Below are positions 36,239-47,789 of a stretch of 62,000 nucleotides of DNA, piece after piece; position 1 is the first letter of the stretch, and the number at the start of each line of letters is the position of its first letter. Position numbers and translations under genes: made by a program. The notes under the pieces are model-generated. The model searched no databases. It was given only the letters and a program-made list of their open reading frames with translations, and had not been told where the DNA came from. The stretch comes from Acanthaster planci (lineage: Eukaryota > Echinodermata > Asteroidea > Valvatida > Acanthasteridae): the NCBI RefSeq assembly GCF_001949145.1, contig NW_019091369.1:1334983-1396982 (forward strand), given 5' to 3'.

Positions 36239-36801
36239 CCAAAATGCTTGATTGCTGCAGTTAGTTCCCTTTCACGTTTGTGTGCATATGCACGTTATAA
36301 AGGCCCGGTGCCCATTTTTTTTGCGTAGTGTTGCTAAGCACATGTTTGAGGTTCCGGTTGGTCACGTACCCACAACTAGTTGTACGTCACATGCAACCCG
36401 CAAAAATAACAACTCAATCAAGGCTTTAATATCAACCAAAGTCTAAGCCATAATTAAGTTATCAGTGTCATTAATTTAAACAAAAGCAACAGCAAGGACC
36501 AGGGTCTTTGCTTTTTTTTTTCTTGAACATAAGTGTATAATATTGTATGGGAGCTACTTGCTTCTGTATTGTGACAATTCAGCTGTCTAGGGGGCAAGTT
36601 CTTGCTCCCATGTATGAGCCCTAACCTATGAACCATTTCACCACATACATGTAAATTCGATTCCAAAACCCCATAGTGTTATGACACCATGTAAACCTTC
36701 TTGGCTCAAAGTTACATGGAGTATGACGGAGTAGTGACTTTGAGTTCTCAAAGAACTCAGGCAGTATAACGTTAGTCAACGTGAACAACCTTTTTTCCAA
36801 T

Positions 36802-36947
36802 TTTTAATTAGGGCTACGGGTTTTGCCCTTACACCAATGTATACTCATAAACACTGTATACATGTACTCAGTGCTTGTCCAAGAGCTTATGACTCATTGG
36901 TCTACACGTCAATCATGTCAGTGTAAGGGCAAAACCTGTAATTAAAA
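36802..36947. repeat. inverted repeat, ~30 bp arms around 86 bp
   Basis: The left arm (36802-36834) and right arm (36921-36947) share GGTTTTGCCCTTACAC and a TTTTAATTA end in opposite orientation; the left arm has a 6 nt insertion. It is probably a degenerate MITE. Confidence 0.65.
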
Positions 36948-37680
36948 ACTAAAAGTTTTCAACTTCAAAGTGATTGTGATTTTGTATAACTAATTTCTTT
37001 GATCAAATTCATAAAGAAAAAAGTGGAACTAGGTCCTAACATTACTTCCTATATTCTATATCACCAGCAAGGAATTTTAAAAAGACACCAGAGTTCATTG
37101 TAGTGACTAGTGTAATTCAGGCTATAACAAGTCCATGCTTCACTGTTCACAGGTCATCCAGTCTGAAGCCTAGTCATTCTCTATTCAATGAATTGTGACA
37201 TACAACCATTTAATTATTTTGTCATTGTTCACCCTGCTATTCACGACTGGCCTTGTGGACATAAAATTGTCTGTTTTACGCAAATTGGCAATGCTGTTTG
37301 GCATGTTTGGGAAAATGCACAAACTGTTTAAGGATTAAATGCTGTGGTTTTTGCATTGCATACTTTGCAAATAGTCATCTGAAAAGATCTATAATACAAA
37401 TCTTTTTAAATTTAGAACAATTCAAATTTGTGAAAAACATGAAAAAGAACAGACAAACATTTAACAATAATGTGAAAGTTGCACAGTTAGTGTTACCCAC
37501 TATATTTCCATGTGCATGGAGGATAATAACTTTCAAGACAGCCTTCTGTTAGTTCACAGAATTTTTGTTTGCAAAATCAGAGATGCACCAGTAGAGTGAT
37601 GATTAAAAAGTGTTTCTGTCAAGATCTGACATTCAATCGTATCGACCCCTCTCAGCACTAGTGTAGTCCTGTGAACCATC

Positions 37681-37878
37681 ATGATGGAGGTGATGGAGAA
37701 CAACAGTGATGAAAGCCCTGCAGAGGAGGATGCAGCTTCTTGGGGCTCCGTCACTGTCATGGACCGTGGAGATGCCCCTGCTCAAGTTGTCATTGAGAAG
37801 AACTTGAAGGCGCGATCGGAACGACGTGTGGAAGAGACGAAAGAACAGCTGGAGAAGATAACCAGCCGAGTTGCGCAG
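37681..37878 (+). CDS. first coding exon of coiled-coil protein
   Basis: An in-frame TGA lies nine bases before the ATG, so translation starts at 37681 or at the following Met codons (37684, 37693). A possible acceptor (CCCCTCTCAG|CACTAG, exon start 37656) would join an upstream UTR exon. The 66 residues begin MMEVMENNSDESPAEEDAAS, continue WGSVTVMDRGDAPAQVV, and turn into helical KARSERRVEETKEQLEKITS. The donor is GCGCAG|GTAAGAAG, phase 0. The acidic stretch followed by WGSV fits the general LC3-interacting pattern (acidic residues, then W-x-x-V), a loose motif that is only suggestive. Confidence 0.8.
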
Positions 37879-39329
37879 GTAAGAAGAACAGATGCTCTGG
37901 TGTTTATACCCCTTCCAAATGTTTCTCTCACTCCCTCCCACCAAGCTGCCATGGGTCATATGTCAAAGTTTGGTTACGTTTTTCAAGCAGCAAGGTAGGA
38001 ATTCGTCCCATACAAACGTTTTTACCTTTGTGTGATGGTGCATGCTGGTCTGTTTATGGTGGTGTGTGAACTAAAGTTTCTCTTCCACAGACACAATTTT
38101 CTAAAAGGTAATATGCATCGGAAGGTTTTGGACGTACCTCACATCCTTTATTTGGCGGAGGTGGTGTGTCAATGATGCTTCCACTGAACTCTCACAAGAG
38201 CTCTGGAATTTCGTGAGAGAAAGTATCCATTTTACTCTTACATTGTACCTTTGGCTCTTTAAGCTAGGTTTGTTCCCGGCAGCCACAGCGATCATGTTTC
38301 TAGCCACCGTGAACAAAACGGTATGGACAGGAGACGATGCGAGGATGGGATTGGCAAATGTTACAGTCCGCGATTGCTGCAGATGCTGGGCCAAATTTTT
38401 AAAGTGTCAAAAATTTTGCCATGGCAGTCATGGTGCGGATGAGAAACCTAGCAGGCCATAGTAAAATGGGATGAACGCAACAAAATGTGACAGTAGGTGA
38501 TAGGCCGTAACAGAACTTGGAGACAGTCTGTAGTGGGACGGGAAGCATGTGCATTCCCCAGCCTCTCACCTTCCTTTCAAGTTTTGTCACGTTCTGCTGC
38601 ATTTAGCGGGTGTTTTGTCACGGTTCTCACTGCAAGGTAGGGTGTACATTAGCCGCTTCGTCGCAGTCAATCACAGAGTGTCCAGATGTGTGACAGTTTA
38701 CAGGCCGGGTGCGAAGCGGCGTGTTGTGTCCTACTACAGTTTGATACGGTGAGTGTGGTCTGGAAGGTAGTATAAAAGCCGGGCCAAGCAAGGCAACTTC
38801 ATGCACATTGATAAAAAACTACTTTCAAGAAATCAGAAACATAGCAGGACCTAACAAAATCCCATGGCGCACTACATTTTGGGCAAACATGATTGCCGTG
38901 GCTGCTGGGAACATAGTGTAAACCTAGCTGTAGATGGAAAGGCAATCAGTTTAAGGCATCCCATGCATGCATGTTGGGAATGGCCACTCAAATGTTGTCC
39001 TTGGGTAAGATTTCAAATCAACAAAATCGGGTGACAATCCCCATGGGTGAGGCTAACCAGGAAGATAGGGAAAACAAATGATGGACATGTACCTGTTACT
39101 GACACATGATCTGTGTATGGTCTGTTAACCCCTTGATGACGGGAATTTCTTCCCGAAAGCCGACTCCAAGAATTCCAGCCTCGATTGGCCACGAAGGCCA
39201 CCTGCTTAACTGCAAATTCTCTGTTTGAGGCCCTGCGTGCTCTGCACGCTTTGAATTACACGGTGAAAAGGCTGATTGTTCGGTGGCATGCGGCTCTACT
39301 CACGCTTCCCCATTCCCGTTGCTTCTTTG

Positions 39330-39450
39330 TAGTTGACATGTAGTTGACTACACATGTACATGTAGTTGACTACACATGTACAGGTGTACATGTAGTTGAC
39401 TACACATGTACAGGTGTACATGTAGTTGACTATACATGTAGTTCGACTAA
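39330..39450. repeat. 30 bp tandem repeat containing ACATGTAC
   Basis: About three full and two partial copies of a unit built from ACATGTAGTTGACTACACAT and GTACAGGTGT. The unit is itself nearly palindromic (TAGTTGACTA). The plus-strand frame across it gives repeated HVVDYTCTGV, which follows from the 30 bp period and is not evidence of a protein. Confidence 0.85.
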
Positions 39451-41480
39451 ACACCACCCGAACAACGGATGGTTTGGACTATCTTGTCAACCATTTGGGA
39501 CCAGGCCCCAGGGCATAGTCCCACCGCTGGTTATGAATAACCCATTTCATTTAACACTACGGAGGAAACCATAACTGACCATGTACATGTAGGCTGCAAG
39601 ATTTGCAGCCAACGGTGAAATGTGAGTAATGATGAGTTTTTACAAAATAGGCTGTGTAAACTGCTCCGTAGGCCAGTTATTGAGGGCGCTGTTAGCAGCC
39701 TCACTCCAACGCAGAAAAACAAATAACACGTGACCATAGATCTGATCTTCAAGATTGATTGATCACAATCATGTCTGTGTGACTACTTGTATGTATTCTG
39801 GTGACTGAGAAAATACAAGAGAAAGGCAAAAACAATTTAGTTTAATGAAGGTTCCATACTGATGGTACAAAGTCAATAAAGAAACATGTGGATGCAATTT
39901 AGGCCGAGGGAGGTAATCTATCTTTACATGTCACACGGTTAGAGGAAACTGAAATAGGTACTACGAACCATGTGCTACGGTACATTCTTCAGCAATAAAT
40001 TCAAATATGTGGGAAGAACATTTATATAAGAATGCTCACGTGATGTGACAGCTTTACGCCTCAAACTCTGTCATTCAAGCTCCGTCAGCTCTACTGTCTG
40101 CAACTATATCGAAATTTAAGAATTAAACAATGCAGGTACAAAACCACCAAGATACATGGTACATTAAACTCACACATTTAAGTCAAAGAAAGAACAAAGA
40201 AATAACATGCATGAGGAACAAAAATATAGTCGACTTGTGCGTATACTATGGACTAATACTCCAAGCATAGTTGTGAATCTTATACATGTACATGTAAACG
40301 TTAATACTTCGCAGTATTACAACTCAAGCCGAGGATTTTGAGGCAAACCGAGACAAAGGATTTCACAACTCTAGCTTCAGGGCAAAACTCTCTATTGTTC
40401 ACAAACAGCGGAAATTTAGGGCTGAAATTTCTCATATGGACCTCTTAAACTCTTTATCAGCGATAAAATTCTCTTACATGTATATGAGAGGAACTTTGCA
40501 AGATTAAATGTGACACATTCATTTGCAATTGAACTTATTAACAAACACTACCAAGAGAACAAAGGACTGCACAAGCCACGTTGTCTTAAGATGGCGTCTA
40601 GTCATGTGTGACATGGCAGATTACACGTGGCAAGGTCAAGACTTTTCAACACATCTAAGCTTTAGAAAATACTACTCTATTTATGACAGAAATACAACAA
40701 AAAAGGAACTGTAATCTCACCGGTCCATTCCAACACCTGACCACGATAGTTCTTTACGGCACTCGGGCCCAAGAAGGGCAGAATTCGGGGGGCAAGAATC
40801 TTTTAACTTCCCCACACCGTGCTTGCCGTAACAGTGTCTCGTCTAACTAACGCTGCGCGGTCGGTCGCAGACAAGAGAGGGCGCACTAACTCGAAGGTGA
40901 TCTTACAGGCTGACTGGGGTCATTTGCTTGTAAACTAAATTGCGCATGGAAATTGTTATAAAGCATCTGACTACTGGTTGAACTATACACGTACAATGTT
41001 CATGCAGTTTGCGCCGGAACTTTCCCAGGGTTACCTTCAGCGAGAGTTATTAAATATTTAGTTACTACACGTCGTAGTTCTTGATTAAACTACATGTAAC
41101 TGCATATCAGTAGAACAAATGCCCATTGCATGGAAAAGTCTAACTAGAATCTGACACAAACAGTAGCATACTCGTATGTCATGCAGTCTTTGTCATTGCT
41201 GAAGGGGAAAGTAAGCTACTCTCTGGCTGAAGGAAACATGGCATTGAAATTTCCTGTCAGCGCAGCATTATTTCTAATATTTTCATGTCTACATACCTTG
41301 TTTAGATCTGTTAGTATCGGTAGGGTTTGCACGGTTGAGAAAATATTGTTGGGAAATATGTAAGGTACATTCATACACTTTTAAGCATCAGACTTCTGTC
41401 ATTAGGAAATGAGCACTTGTCAGGGTTTGTGCACCATTAAAAGGTGTATGAAAAATAATACATCATTACACCACACAATA

Positions 41481-41648
41481 CGGGCAATTTACACTAGTGC
41501 GCCTCCAAGAGTTTGAAGCGCATTGGCCAATTACGATGCACGAAATTTGTCAACCCAATGCCCGTTTTCAGAGGGTCGACAGATTGCACGCATTATGATT
41601 GGCCAATGCACTGCAAACTCTTGGAGACACACTATTGTGAATTGCCCG
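41481..41648. mobile_element. 168 bp palindromic MITE, TA target duplication
   Basis: The left end CGGGCAATTTACACTAGTGC and the right end, inverted, CGGGCAATTCACAATAGTGT are arms that continue, with scattered mismatches, almost to the centre (~80 nt each). TA flanks both sides (41479-41480 and 41649-41650). There is no coding capacity. It sits 69 bp upstream of the second coding exon, inside the intron, and transcribed RNA could fold into a long stem. The structure fits a Tc1/mariner-type MITE. Confidence 0.85.
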
Positions 41649-41717
41649 TAGTTTTTGAACGTACATGTAGAAATGATACAAATTACTGACAGTATACTTT
41701 TCTGAATTCTTGAACAG

Positions 41718-41789
41718 GCAATGGCAGCATTTGAACTGGATGAGAAACTTATGAATGACAACAAAGCTGCCTTCTTTGTGCCTGATTTG
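41718..41789 (+). CDS. coiled-coil protein exon 2
   Basis: Acceptor TTCTTGAACAG|GCAATGG; donor GATTTG|GTAAGAAC; phase 0 at both ends. It encodes AMAAFELDEKLMNDNKAAFF, then VPDL. The segment is short and amphipathic, following the first helical stretch. Confidence 0.75.
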
Positions 41790-41876
41790 GTAAGAACTAC
41801 AGTATTTTCTTCACAAGATCAAGTCTGTGAAATTGAGAATCTCCCTAGACCGCACAGGCAGATATCAGAATTGTAA

Positions 41877-42150
41877 TGAGTTGAGTCAGTGACTCATTCA
41901 AGTCTGACTTGAGTCACAAAGTGGGATGTGGTGTGATCACATGTAGAAACCCAATGGTAATTTTAAAAATGCCAAAAAATTACTTTCTCTCACATTTTTA
42001 TTTATCAAAATGTGTTCAAATATTGGTGACTTCAATTGTCTGGAGCTAAAAACTTTTCTTGACTCGACTTTTTTTTGCTTATTGACTCGACTATGTTACA
42101 GTGACTCGACTCAAGTCACTATGTTAGAATGACTCAACTCGAGTCATAAA
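41877..42150. repeat. GACTC/GAGTC-rich array
   Basis: Repeated 'gactcgac', 'cagtgactc' and 'actcaagtcac' words, alternating in orientation, lie in the intron between exons 2 and 3. They are similar in style to 26089-26646 in the receptor-like gene's intron. Confidence 0.45.
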
Positions 42151-42469
42151 AATTAAATATTCTCAAATTTGTTCAGGTACTGGTCACTTCTTGCTACGAC
42201 TTGTAGGCCTTGCGTACATGTGATTTGATTACAGGGCAAAGAACTAAAATGACCAAAACTTAATGGAGGTACAGTATACAATGCACTTTTGTTACACTTC
42301 TTTGTTTGATAGACTGGCTTTTGATTCATATGAACTTAATGACACTGCAAACAAAAGCAATAATGTGTACATGTACATTGTACCGGTACTAAGAAATTCA
42401 CCAAATTGATGCTACAGTTGGCTGCTTTCTCAGTTTCTATGTTTTATTGAGTGTTCTCCATTTATGCAG

Positions 42470-42598
42470 ATTGAACTAGAGAAGATTATCAAGGATACTA
42501 TACAGAAGAGAAAATATCAACAGGAAGTCACTATCTTTATTGTTGGTTATGAGAGCAAGTCCGGACAAAGACTGAAACTGCTGTCACAGATCAACGAT
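42470..42598 (+). CDS. coiled-coil protein exon 3
   Basis: Acceptor CCATTTATGCAG|ATTGAACT; donor AACGAT|GTAAGTCA; phase 0 at both ends. It encodes IELEKIIKDTIQKRKYQQEV, TIFIVGYESKSGQRLKLLSQ and IND. The first half is helical and the middle is more hydrophobic and beta-like, so a small folded element may interrupt the coiled coil here. Confidence 0.8.
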
Positions 42599-44073
42599 GT
42601 AAGTCAAACTTTTCCTTTCACTGACTGAATTATTAGGTGAATCATCTGGTTTGGAAGCACATTAAGACCATGATGTAAAAAGAAAATCGTGTCAACAGAA
42701 AAAAAAAATCAGACCAACTCTCAGCTCAGTCAACTCAAGTCTTCCAAATATGAATATGCCAAATCTAAAAACAGCTGACACTTTTACCAAATGCACTTGA
42801 GATCGCAAAACAAATTTTAACTAGTTCATGCCGGATGACTTGTAAACGCAAGGGATTTTTTTTGGTGCCAGTCATAATGTACATGGAGGACATTTCAACA
42901 AGCCATGCCAATTTCTGTTTGCAGTAGTGAATGACATCCGTACTTTTCACCAGGCTTGAATGATTATTGCTCTGTTTGTACACATGCAGAGGCTCCCAGT
43001 TGGGATCCTTAAGTGGCCATGGACCACGGTCAGAGGCTGTTGCAAATATCATTCCACGACAAGTGTCTTGGAATATTTAAAAAATTAGAATGTAGAAAGA
43101 AATCTCTTGCAAAATTAATCTCGAACAAATGACCACCATTAAGGGTCGGCATTTGTAAAGTCCCATTTTTTAAAGGACTGTGATTGTGTTATACATATCT
43201 TGTCGTTTTAACAAGTCGGTATCTTTGGCCGAAACAACCTGTGATAAGTTGGTTGTGGAATAATACTTTCCACAGCCGATTAGGTAGAGGTTTTTTCAAT
43301 CTTTTGCCCTAAAGGGGTCCCTATTTGTTATAATGTAAACATTAAGCATAATACTGAAGTGATACATGCCCAAATTCTAACAGGGGTTTGGTCAATAATG
43401 CAATACGTATGACAGTGTTGGCGTATTCTGTATATCTTTATCATTGATACCATGCATAGATTTGCAGAGTACTGACCAGGCCCAAAGATGGACCATTGAC
43501 CCTTTAATGTTACCCTTTAATGTTAGCCTAGGGCTAAACTTCAAGAACTGGGGACTCCACATCCACTGTTGACACACTTTACTTGCACAGGTCTATAGAA
43601 AAAATGGGCCATTTGTTTCATAAAGTCATTATTTGGATTCCTGAAGTTTTAGAATTTCCAGTTCTACCATTGAGATTTCCAAATTGATAGAACTAGTGTG
43701 GAATGTTGTTTTTGACTAACGTTATCCCCAGCCTCGTTGTATAACATGCAAAGCTTAAGAAAGTCTGTGAGTTGACCTGGTTACATGCCAGAACGTGTAA
43801 CATACACGTACCCAGAGAAGGAACTTCATTGTTGTAACAAAGGCAATTGTCTTGGTGTGCCTAGTCTTTGCCTTGATGCCATTGAAATGTTCCCAATGAC
43901 AAATTGGTTTTCTAATACAAGTGCCTTTTGTCAAAAAGAAATTACCTTGCCCCATCAAGAACAGAGTGCTTGCCTTGGACATCTATGACCATCCTTTTGC
44001 AAAAGAAATTTTCATGACATGCCATACCATAGACTGGCGATCATTTTTCCTCCATGGTACTCTCAATACCCAG

Positions 44074-44273
44074 TTTTTCACTGCATACATCAACACCATT
44101 GAGGAAGAGGAATTCCTACACAAACCAGCCAATGAGAATGAACTGGAGGAGATCTCCAGCAGAGTTCAAGAAGCCTTGGACACGGCCTCTAGCGCTGCTC
44201 AGAAACTGAACGATATCGGTCACGATATGTTCAACATTGTGGAGAAGCTTCACGGAGGCAAGGCAGCATCTAA
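44074..44273 (+). CDS. coiled-coil protein exon 4
   Basis: The acceptor chosen is CTCTCAATACCCAG|TTTTTCAC, preceded by a pyrimidine-rich stretch and keeping phase 0. The donor is CATCTAA|GTAAGTC, leaving phase 2. It encodes FFTAYINTIEEEEFLHKPAN and then helical ENELEEISSRVQEALDTASS and AAQKLNDIGHDMFNIVEKLH, ending GGKAAS. Unspliced, the frame meets TAA at the donor. The 3' boundary is firm; the 5' boundary could be off by some codons. Confidence 0.75.
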
Positions 44274-44983
44274 GTAAGTCACTGCTGCTCTGAATTTTTT
44301 GATGTCATGTTTTCCTCTTTTTGTGATGAAACCAAAGGTTCCTTAGTAGTGCCTATAGCACTGCTGAAGAAATTTGCAGAGAGAAGACAATGAAGAAATG
44401 TTCAGTTTTAGAAGAAGCTGGATAAAACTCGAGATAACCGTACAATTTGCTTGGTGAACATAGTCATAGCAATGAGTGGAAGTTTGCAGCAGCACCATAC
44501 GGTGCTGCAACTGCTGATGAGTGGTGCTTTAAAAGAACAAGCGTGATAACTCATTGTTTGGACAGCATGCTTCATTTATTAGGAGATTAATCAATAAACA
44601 CCTTGGTGAAAACCGGTGCGATCAGGCACGAACTGAAAACCCAATCCATGCATTGACCTGAGTGGGAATGGAACCTAGCTCACGGAGGTAGAGGACGTTG
44701 AAATTAAGGTCTTAATTGTATTTATTGTACATGCACAATATGCAAGGCTCATAGATCTCATCAACTATATGTGTCAGAAAATTATAAGTACCACATAATT
44801 CCTACACAGCAGAGCCATAAGGTGACTTACCAAGGCTTAGTGTAAATCACACAGATGTGTTACACTTGTGTACGTCTCATTAATATCAATTCCCTCAGAA
44901 AAACTCACAACGGAAGGGTCAACCTGTGAGCCATTGTTTACCAAGACCTGAATGTCTTATTACTTTCTTGTTTTCCTTTCAAG

Positions 44984-45069
44984 GAGCAAGAAGAAACTGG
45001 AGAAAGCCCTGATGCAAGCCAAGGATGACATAATGAACCTGACTGAGAAGCTGATGGGAGCACAGACAG
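44984..45069 (+). CDS. coiled-coil protein exon 5
   Basis: Acceptor TTTCCTTTCAAG|GAGCAAG; donor CAGACAG|GTGAGCTC. It completes a Lys codon and encodes SKKKLEKALMQAKDDIMNLT, then EKLMGAQT, leaving phase 1. Leu/Met/Ile recur at heptad positions. Confidence 0.8.
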
Positions 45070-45430
45070 GTGAGCTCTCTCGTTAATGATTGACAAATTT
45101 GTCGGGTGTGTTCCACCTGCTGGCACGTTGTGAGTGCTAACTGACAACAGTAGTGGCACATCAAGGTAGGCTGTGCCCAGCCAACAAAAGCAAACATTGG
45201 GATGAAACTTCTGCTCAGTTAACAAAATGGCCAATTTTGAAATCAGTGTTGAGATTTAGTGTTGACATTTAGTCTTTGACTTCCTGGAGTCACTGCCAGA
45301 CAGGCTTCTTCAAACGGCATTGACCCTCATCTCCTAGTGTGTGCCAAAAATTCTATTGAAATGGCAAAATTTATGACATTAAGACTAATCTTCAGTTATT
45401 TCAAAGATGGATTTGTGCCAGGGAGATGTA

Positions 45431-45683
45431 AATTAACTTTGGATTTTTGCCCTGCCCAATGTGTATTTTAACACTGTATGCTCAGTGTATGTACCCGAAG
45501 GCTTGTGAAAAAATCACAAGCGTACTCAAGTGGGACTCGAACCCACTACCTTCTGCTTACTAGTGCACTTGACCACTGAACTTGCCGGTGTCGGCTGGCT
45601 GGTTCGAATCAGATGTAGCAGTGGGTATCACAAACAACAGTGTTAAAATACACATCGGGCAGGACAAAAATCCAAACTTAATT
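45431..45683. mobile_element. MITE with ~46 bp TIRs enclosing a tRNA-like segment
   Basis: The arms share AATTAAcTTTGGATTTTTG, CCTGCCC and GTGTATTTTAACACTGT in inverted orientation (45431-45477 and 45637-45683), and TA flanks both ends. Between them, on the minus strand, is a B-box-like GTGGGTTCGAGTCCCAC preceded by TCAGTGGTCAAGTGCACTAG, which resembles an A-box region. It therefore combines a DNA-transposon-like frame with a possible Pol III promoter. No open frame of note. Confidence 0.75.
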
Positions 45684-46312
45684 TAGTCTTCAGTTACTGG
45701 TAAAGTTTTTGCAGACAATTGTTTCTGATCTGTTTGACAAAAGTGGTAAGAGTCTTGGCCAAAAATAAACCTCCTGAAACCACTAAATAAATAGAAAGTC
45801 AACACTATCAAAGATATCTTTGTATAAGTCTCGTTTAAGTCAAGACAGTATGCGACATATTCAGATCATCTTGAAATCTACAGAGAAATATGTACTTCCC
45901 TATTTTATAGCTTCAGAACAAAAAAACTCACATCCAAAAACACAAGCAACACCTTAGAAATTTAAATAGATGCCTCAATAAATCTGTATTGGACTACAGG
46001 AAAAAATTGGAGACAAGAGGGTATCTTTCTTTATAATACATTATTGCTACAGACTACTCACAGTTTTAATACTTTTAAGGGCTTTCAATCCATGAGACAC
46101 TTGATGCCACATTCACATGCCTTTCCCCAGTTTGAAAGAACATGTCTACGTCGTTCAGATAAACAAAAAGGATGTGGTCAGAAAAGAACAATGTCTGACA
46201 TGTGGTTTACTATGTTGAGAACAACTCTACAGACAGTGTAGTTCCTAGAAATAAACATCGTGCAAACATTGATACCATTATTGCATAATTCTCACTTTTC
46301 TTTGCTGTGTAG

Positions 46313-46413
46313 AAATTGAAGAGAAGGAAGACCAAATGACAAAGCTGTACAAACAGATTGATGTGAAAAACCTGGAAGTGATGAAATACAAGAATAATGC
46401 TGAAATGGCCAAG
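46313..46413 (+). CDS. coiled-coil protein exon 6
   Basis: Acceptor CTTTGCTGTGTAG|AAATTGAAG; donor GCCAAG|GTAGTG. It completes a Glu codon and encodes IEEKEDQMTKLYKQIDVKNL, then EVMKYKNNAEMAK, ending in phase 0. The content is strongly helical. Confidence 0.8.
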
Positions 46414-47107
46414 GTAGTGCATTGAACTCTTGCCTCATTGTTAAGACAACTATGACCAACTAGCTAAACAAATGTCTCCCAGCTGGTGAACTGGTCAGAT
46501 ATTGGCAGTATTGAGAATGTTTCTGAAACTCAAAAGGGACATTTCTGAATTCAAAAGAACATAATGATTCCATCATAGAGTAGATTGCTCTGTGCTCTTA
46601 TGTAAGAATCCATTCAAGCAGACAAAGCTTGTTGATATAGATGCGTTTTGATATCAAGATGTGTTAAAAATGAATGTCCATGAGATTCAGGTTGCCAGCC
46701 AGTTGTTTACAGCTAAAACCAAACAAACTAAGAAGAATGTTATTAATGTGAGAATTCCATGCCAAGTGGGTGATCAAAGTTTCAAGGGAACAAATGAACA
46801 GGTGTTTGTTATTTCCAAATTTGGTCCCTTTGCAGATGTGGTTGAATTGGAAAAGAGGCTGGACTAGCAAATTTCAGCCACTTGAATGGGTTCTTATGTA
46901 ATAGCCTGGCAACCTAAATTGTGACAATACAAAAGTCTTTGATTTTTTGTCCCATTTAGTGGTCTTTCTTCAAAACCAAATTGACACTGGGAAGTTCTTG
47001 AAATTTGGAGAACAAAAACTTCTGAGTGTATTTACAAGCGCCCTTCTTGTGTGAGGAAAGTCATACGCGTAGCATGCAGGTAAATCTTTTTTCTTTGCCT
47101 TTCACAG

Positions 47108-47275
47108 AAAAATCTCGGGCAGGTGGACGACCTCAAGCTACTGATGAAGGACAAAGAAGAAGAGATCGAGAAAATCCAACGCGCAATGGCAGATCGTGAA
47201 CTCAGCGTCCAACAAATGGAGCAGTCCAGAGAAGCCACAGTCGTCAAACTACGAGCTGCTAATGAAGACAATGAG
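47108..47275 (+). CDS. coiled-coil protein exon 7
   Basis: Acceptor TTTGCCTTTCACAG|AAAAATCTC; donor AATGAG|GTAAGCAT; phase 0 at both ends. The 56 residues include KNLGQVDDLKLLMKDKEEEI, EKIQRAMADRELSVQQMEQS and REATVVKLRAANEDNE. This is the clearest heptad stretch of the protein and predicts a parallel coiled coil. Confidence 0.85.
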
Positions 47276-47789
47276 GTAAGCATTCTGTTCTCTCTTGTAA
47301 TATTAAATTTTTTAGGATTGTTAGGAAAGGAATTCACACAATTTTGCACTGAATTGATTGGGTATGTCTGACACTCACCGATGCATAAATTACAAAGTCA
47401 TTTGCTTCAGCAGTTGGAATATTTTTGAGGTCCACTGGTCTTTTTTGTGTTCAATGGCATTATTGAACACAGCAATTGATACGGTAACTGCACTATGGCA
47501 AGAGGTGGCCTCCAACATTGTTAATTTTAATCACATTTCATGGGATTTGATCTGAGGAAATTTGGAGCATTTTCAGACAACCTAAATGTGTACTTTGGAT
47601 AAGATGCTTGCACAGATTTTTGAAATAAACAATTCAAGAACATTTTGGCAAAATGGTTCAGAAATTTTGTAAAGGCAAAGTATTGTGTTCATGCTTGCCT
47701 GTTATGATGGCCTGTCCTGTGTCTTTCCTTGAATTTGATTTTGTCTTAAAATATTGTTCAGGTTCATTGTAGCAAGCACAGTGATTTGG

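Larger units (their letters stand above)
31103..37655. other. intergenic region between two divergent genes
   Basis: The region separates the receptor-like gene (leftward) from the coiled-coil gene (rightward). No open frame shows a recognisable domain. The longest candidates (a 72-residue plus-strand frame at 32606-32824 with one hydrophobic stretch; frames inside the TIR element at 33.7 kb) lack splice or conservation support. Promoter-like words and inverted repeats are listed separately. Confidence 0.5.
37879..41717. other. intron 1 of coiled-coil gene
   Basis: A 3.8 kb intron. It holds a tandem repeat at 39330-39450, a TIR element at 41481-41648, and a TATAAAAG word at 38771-38778 with no credible transcription unit after it. 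No further exon is supported. Confidence 0.55.

Noticed and set aside
38771-38778. TATAAAAG box as an internal promoter
   Set aside because: It is a good TATA match but lies in an intron with no plausible coding exon or initiator context following it.
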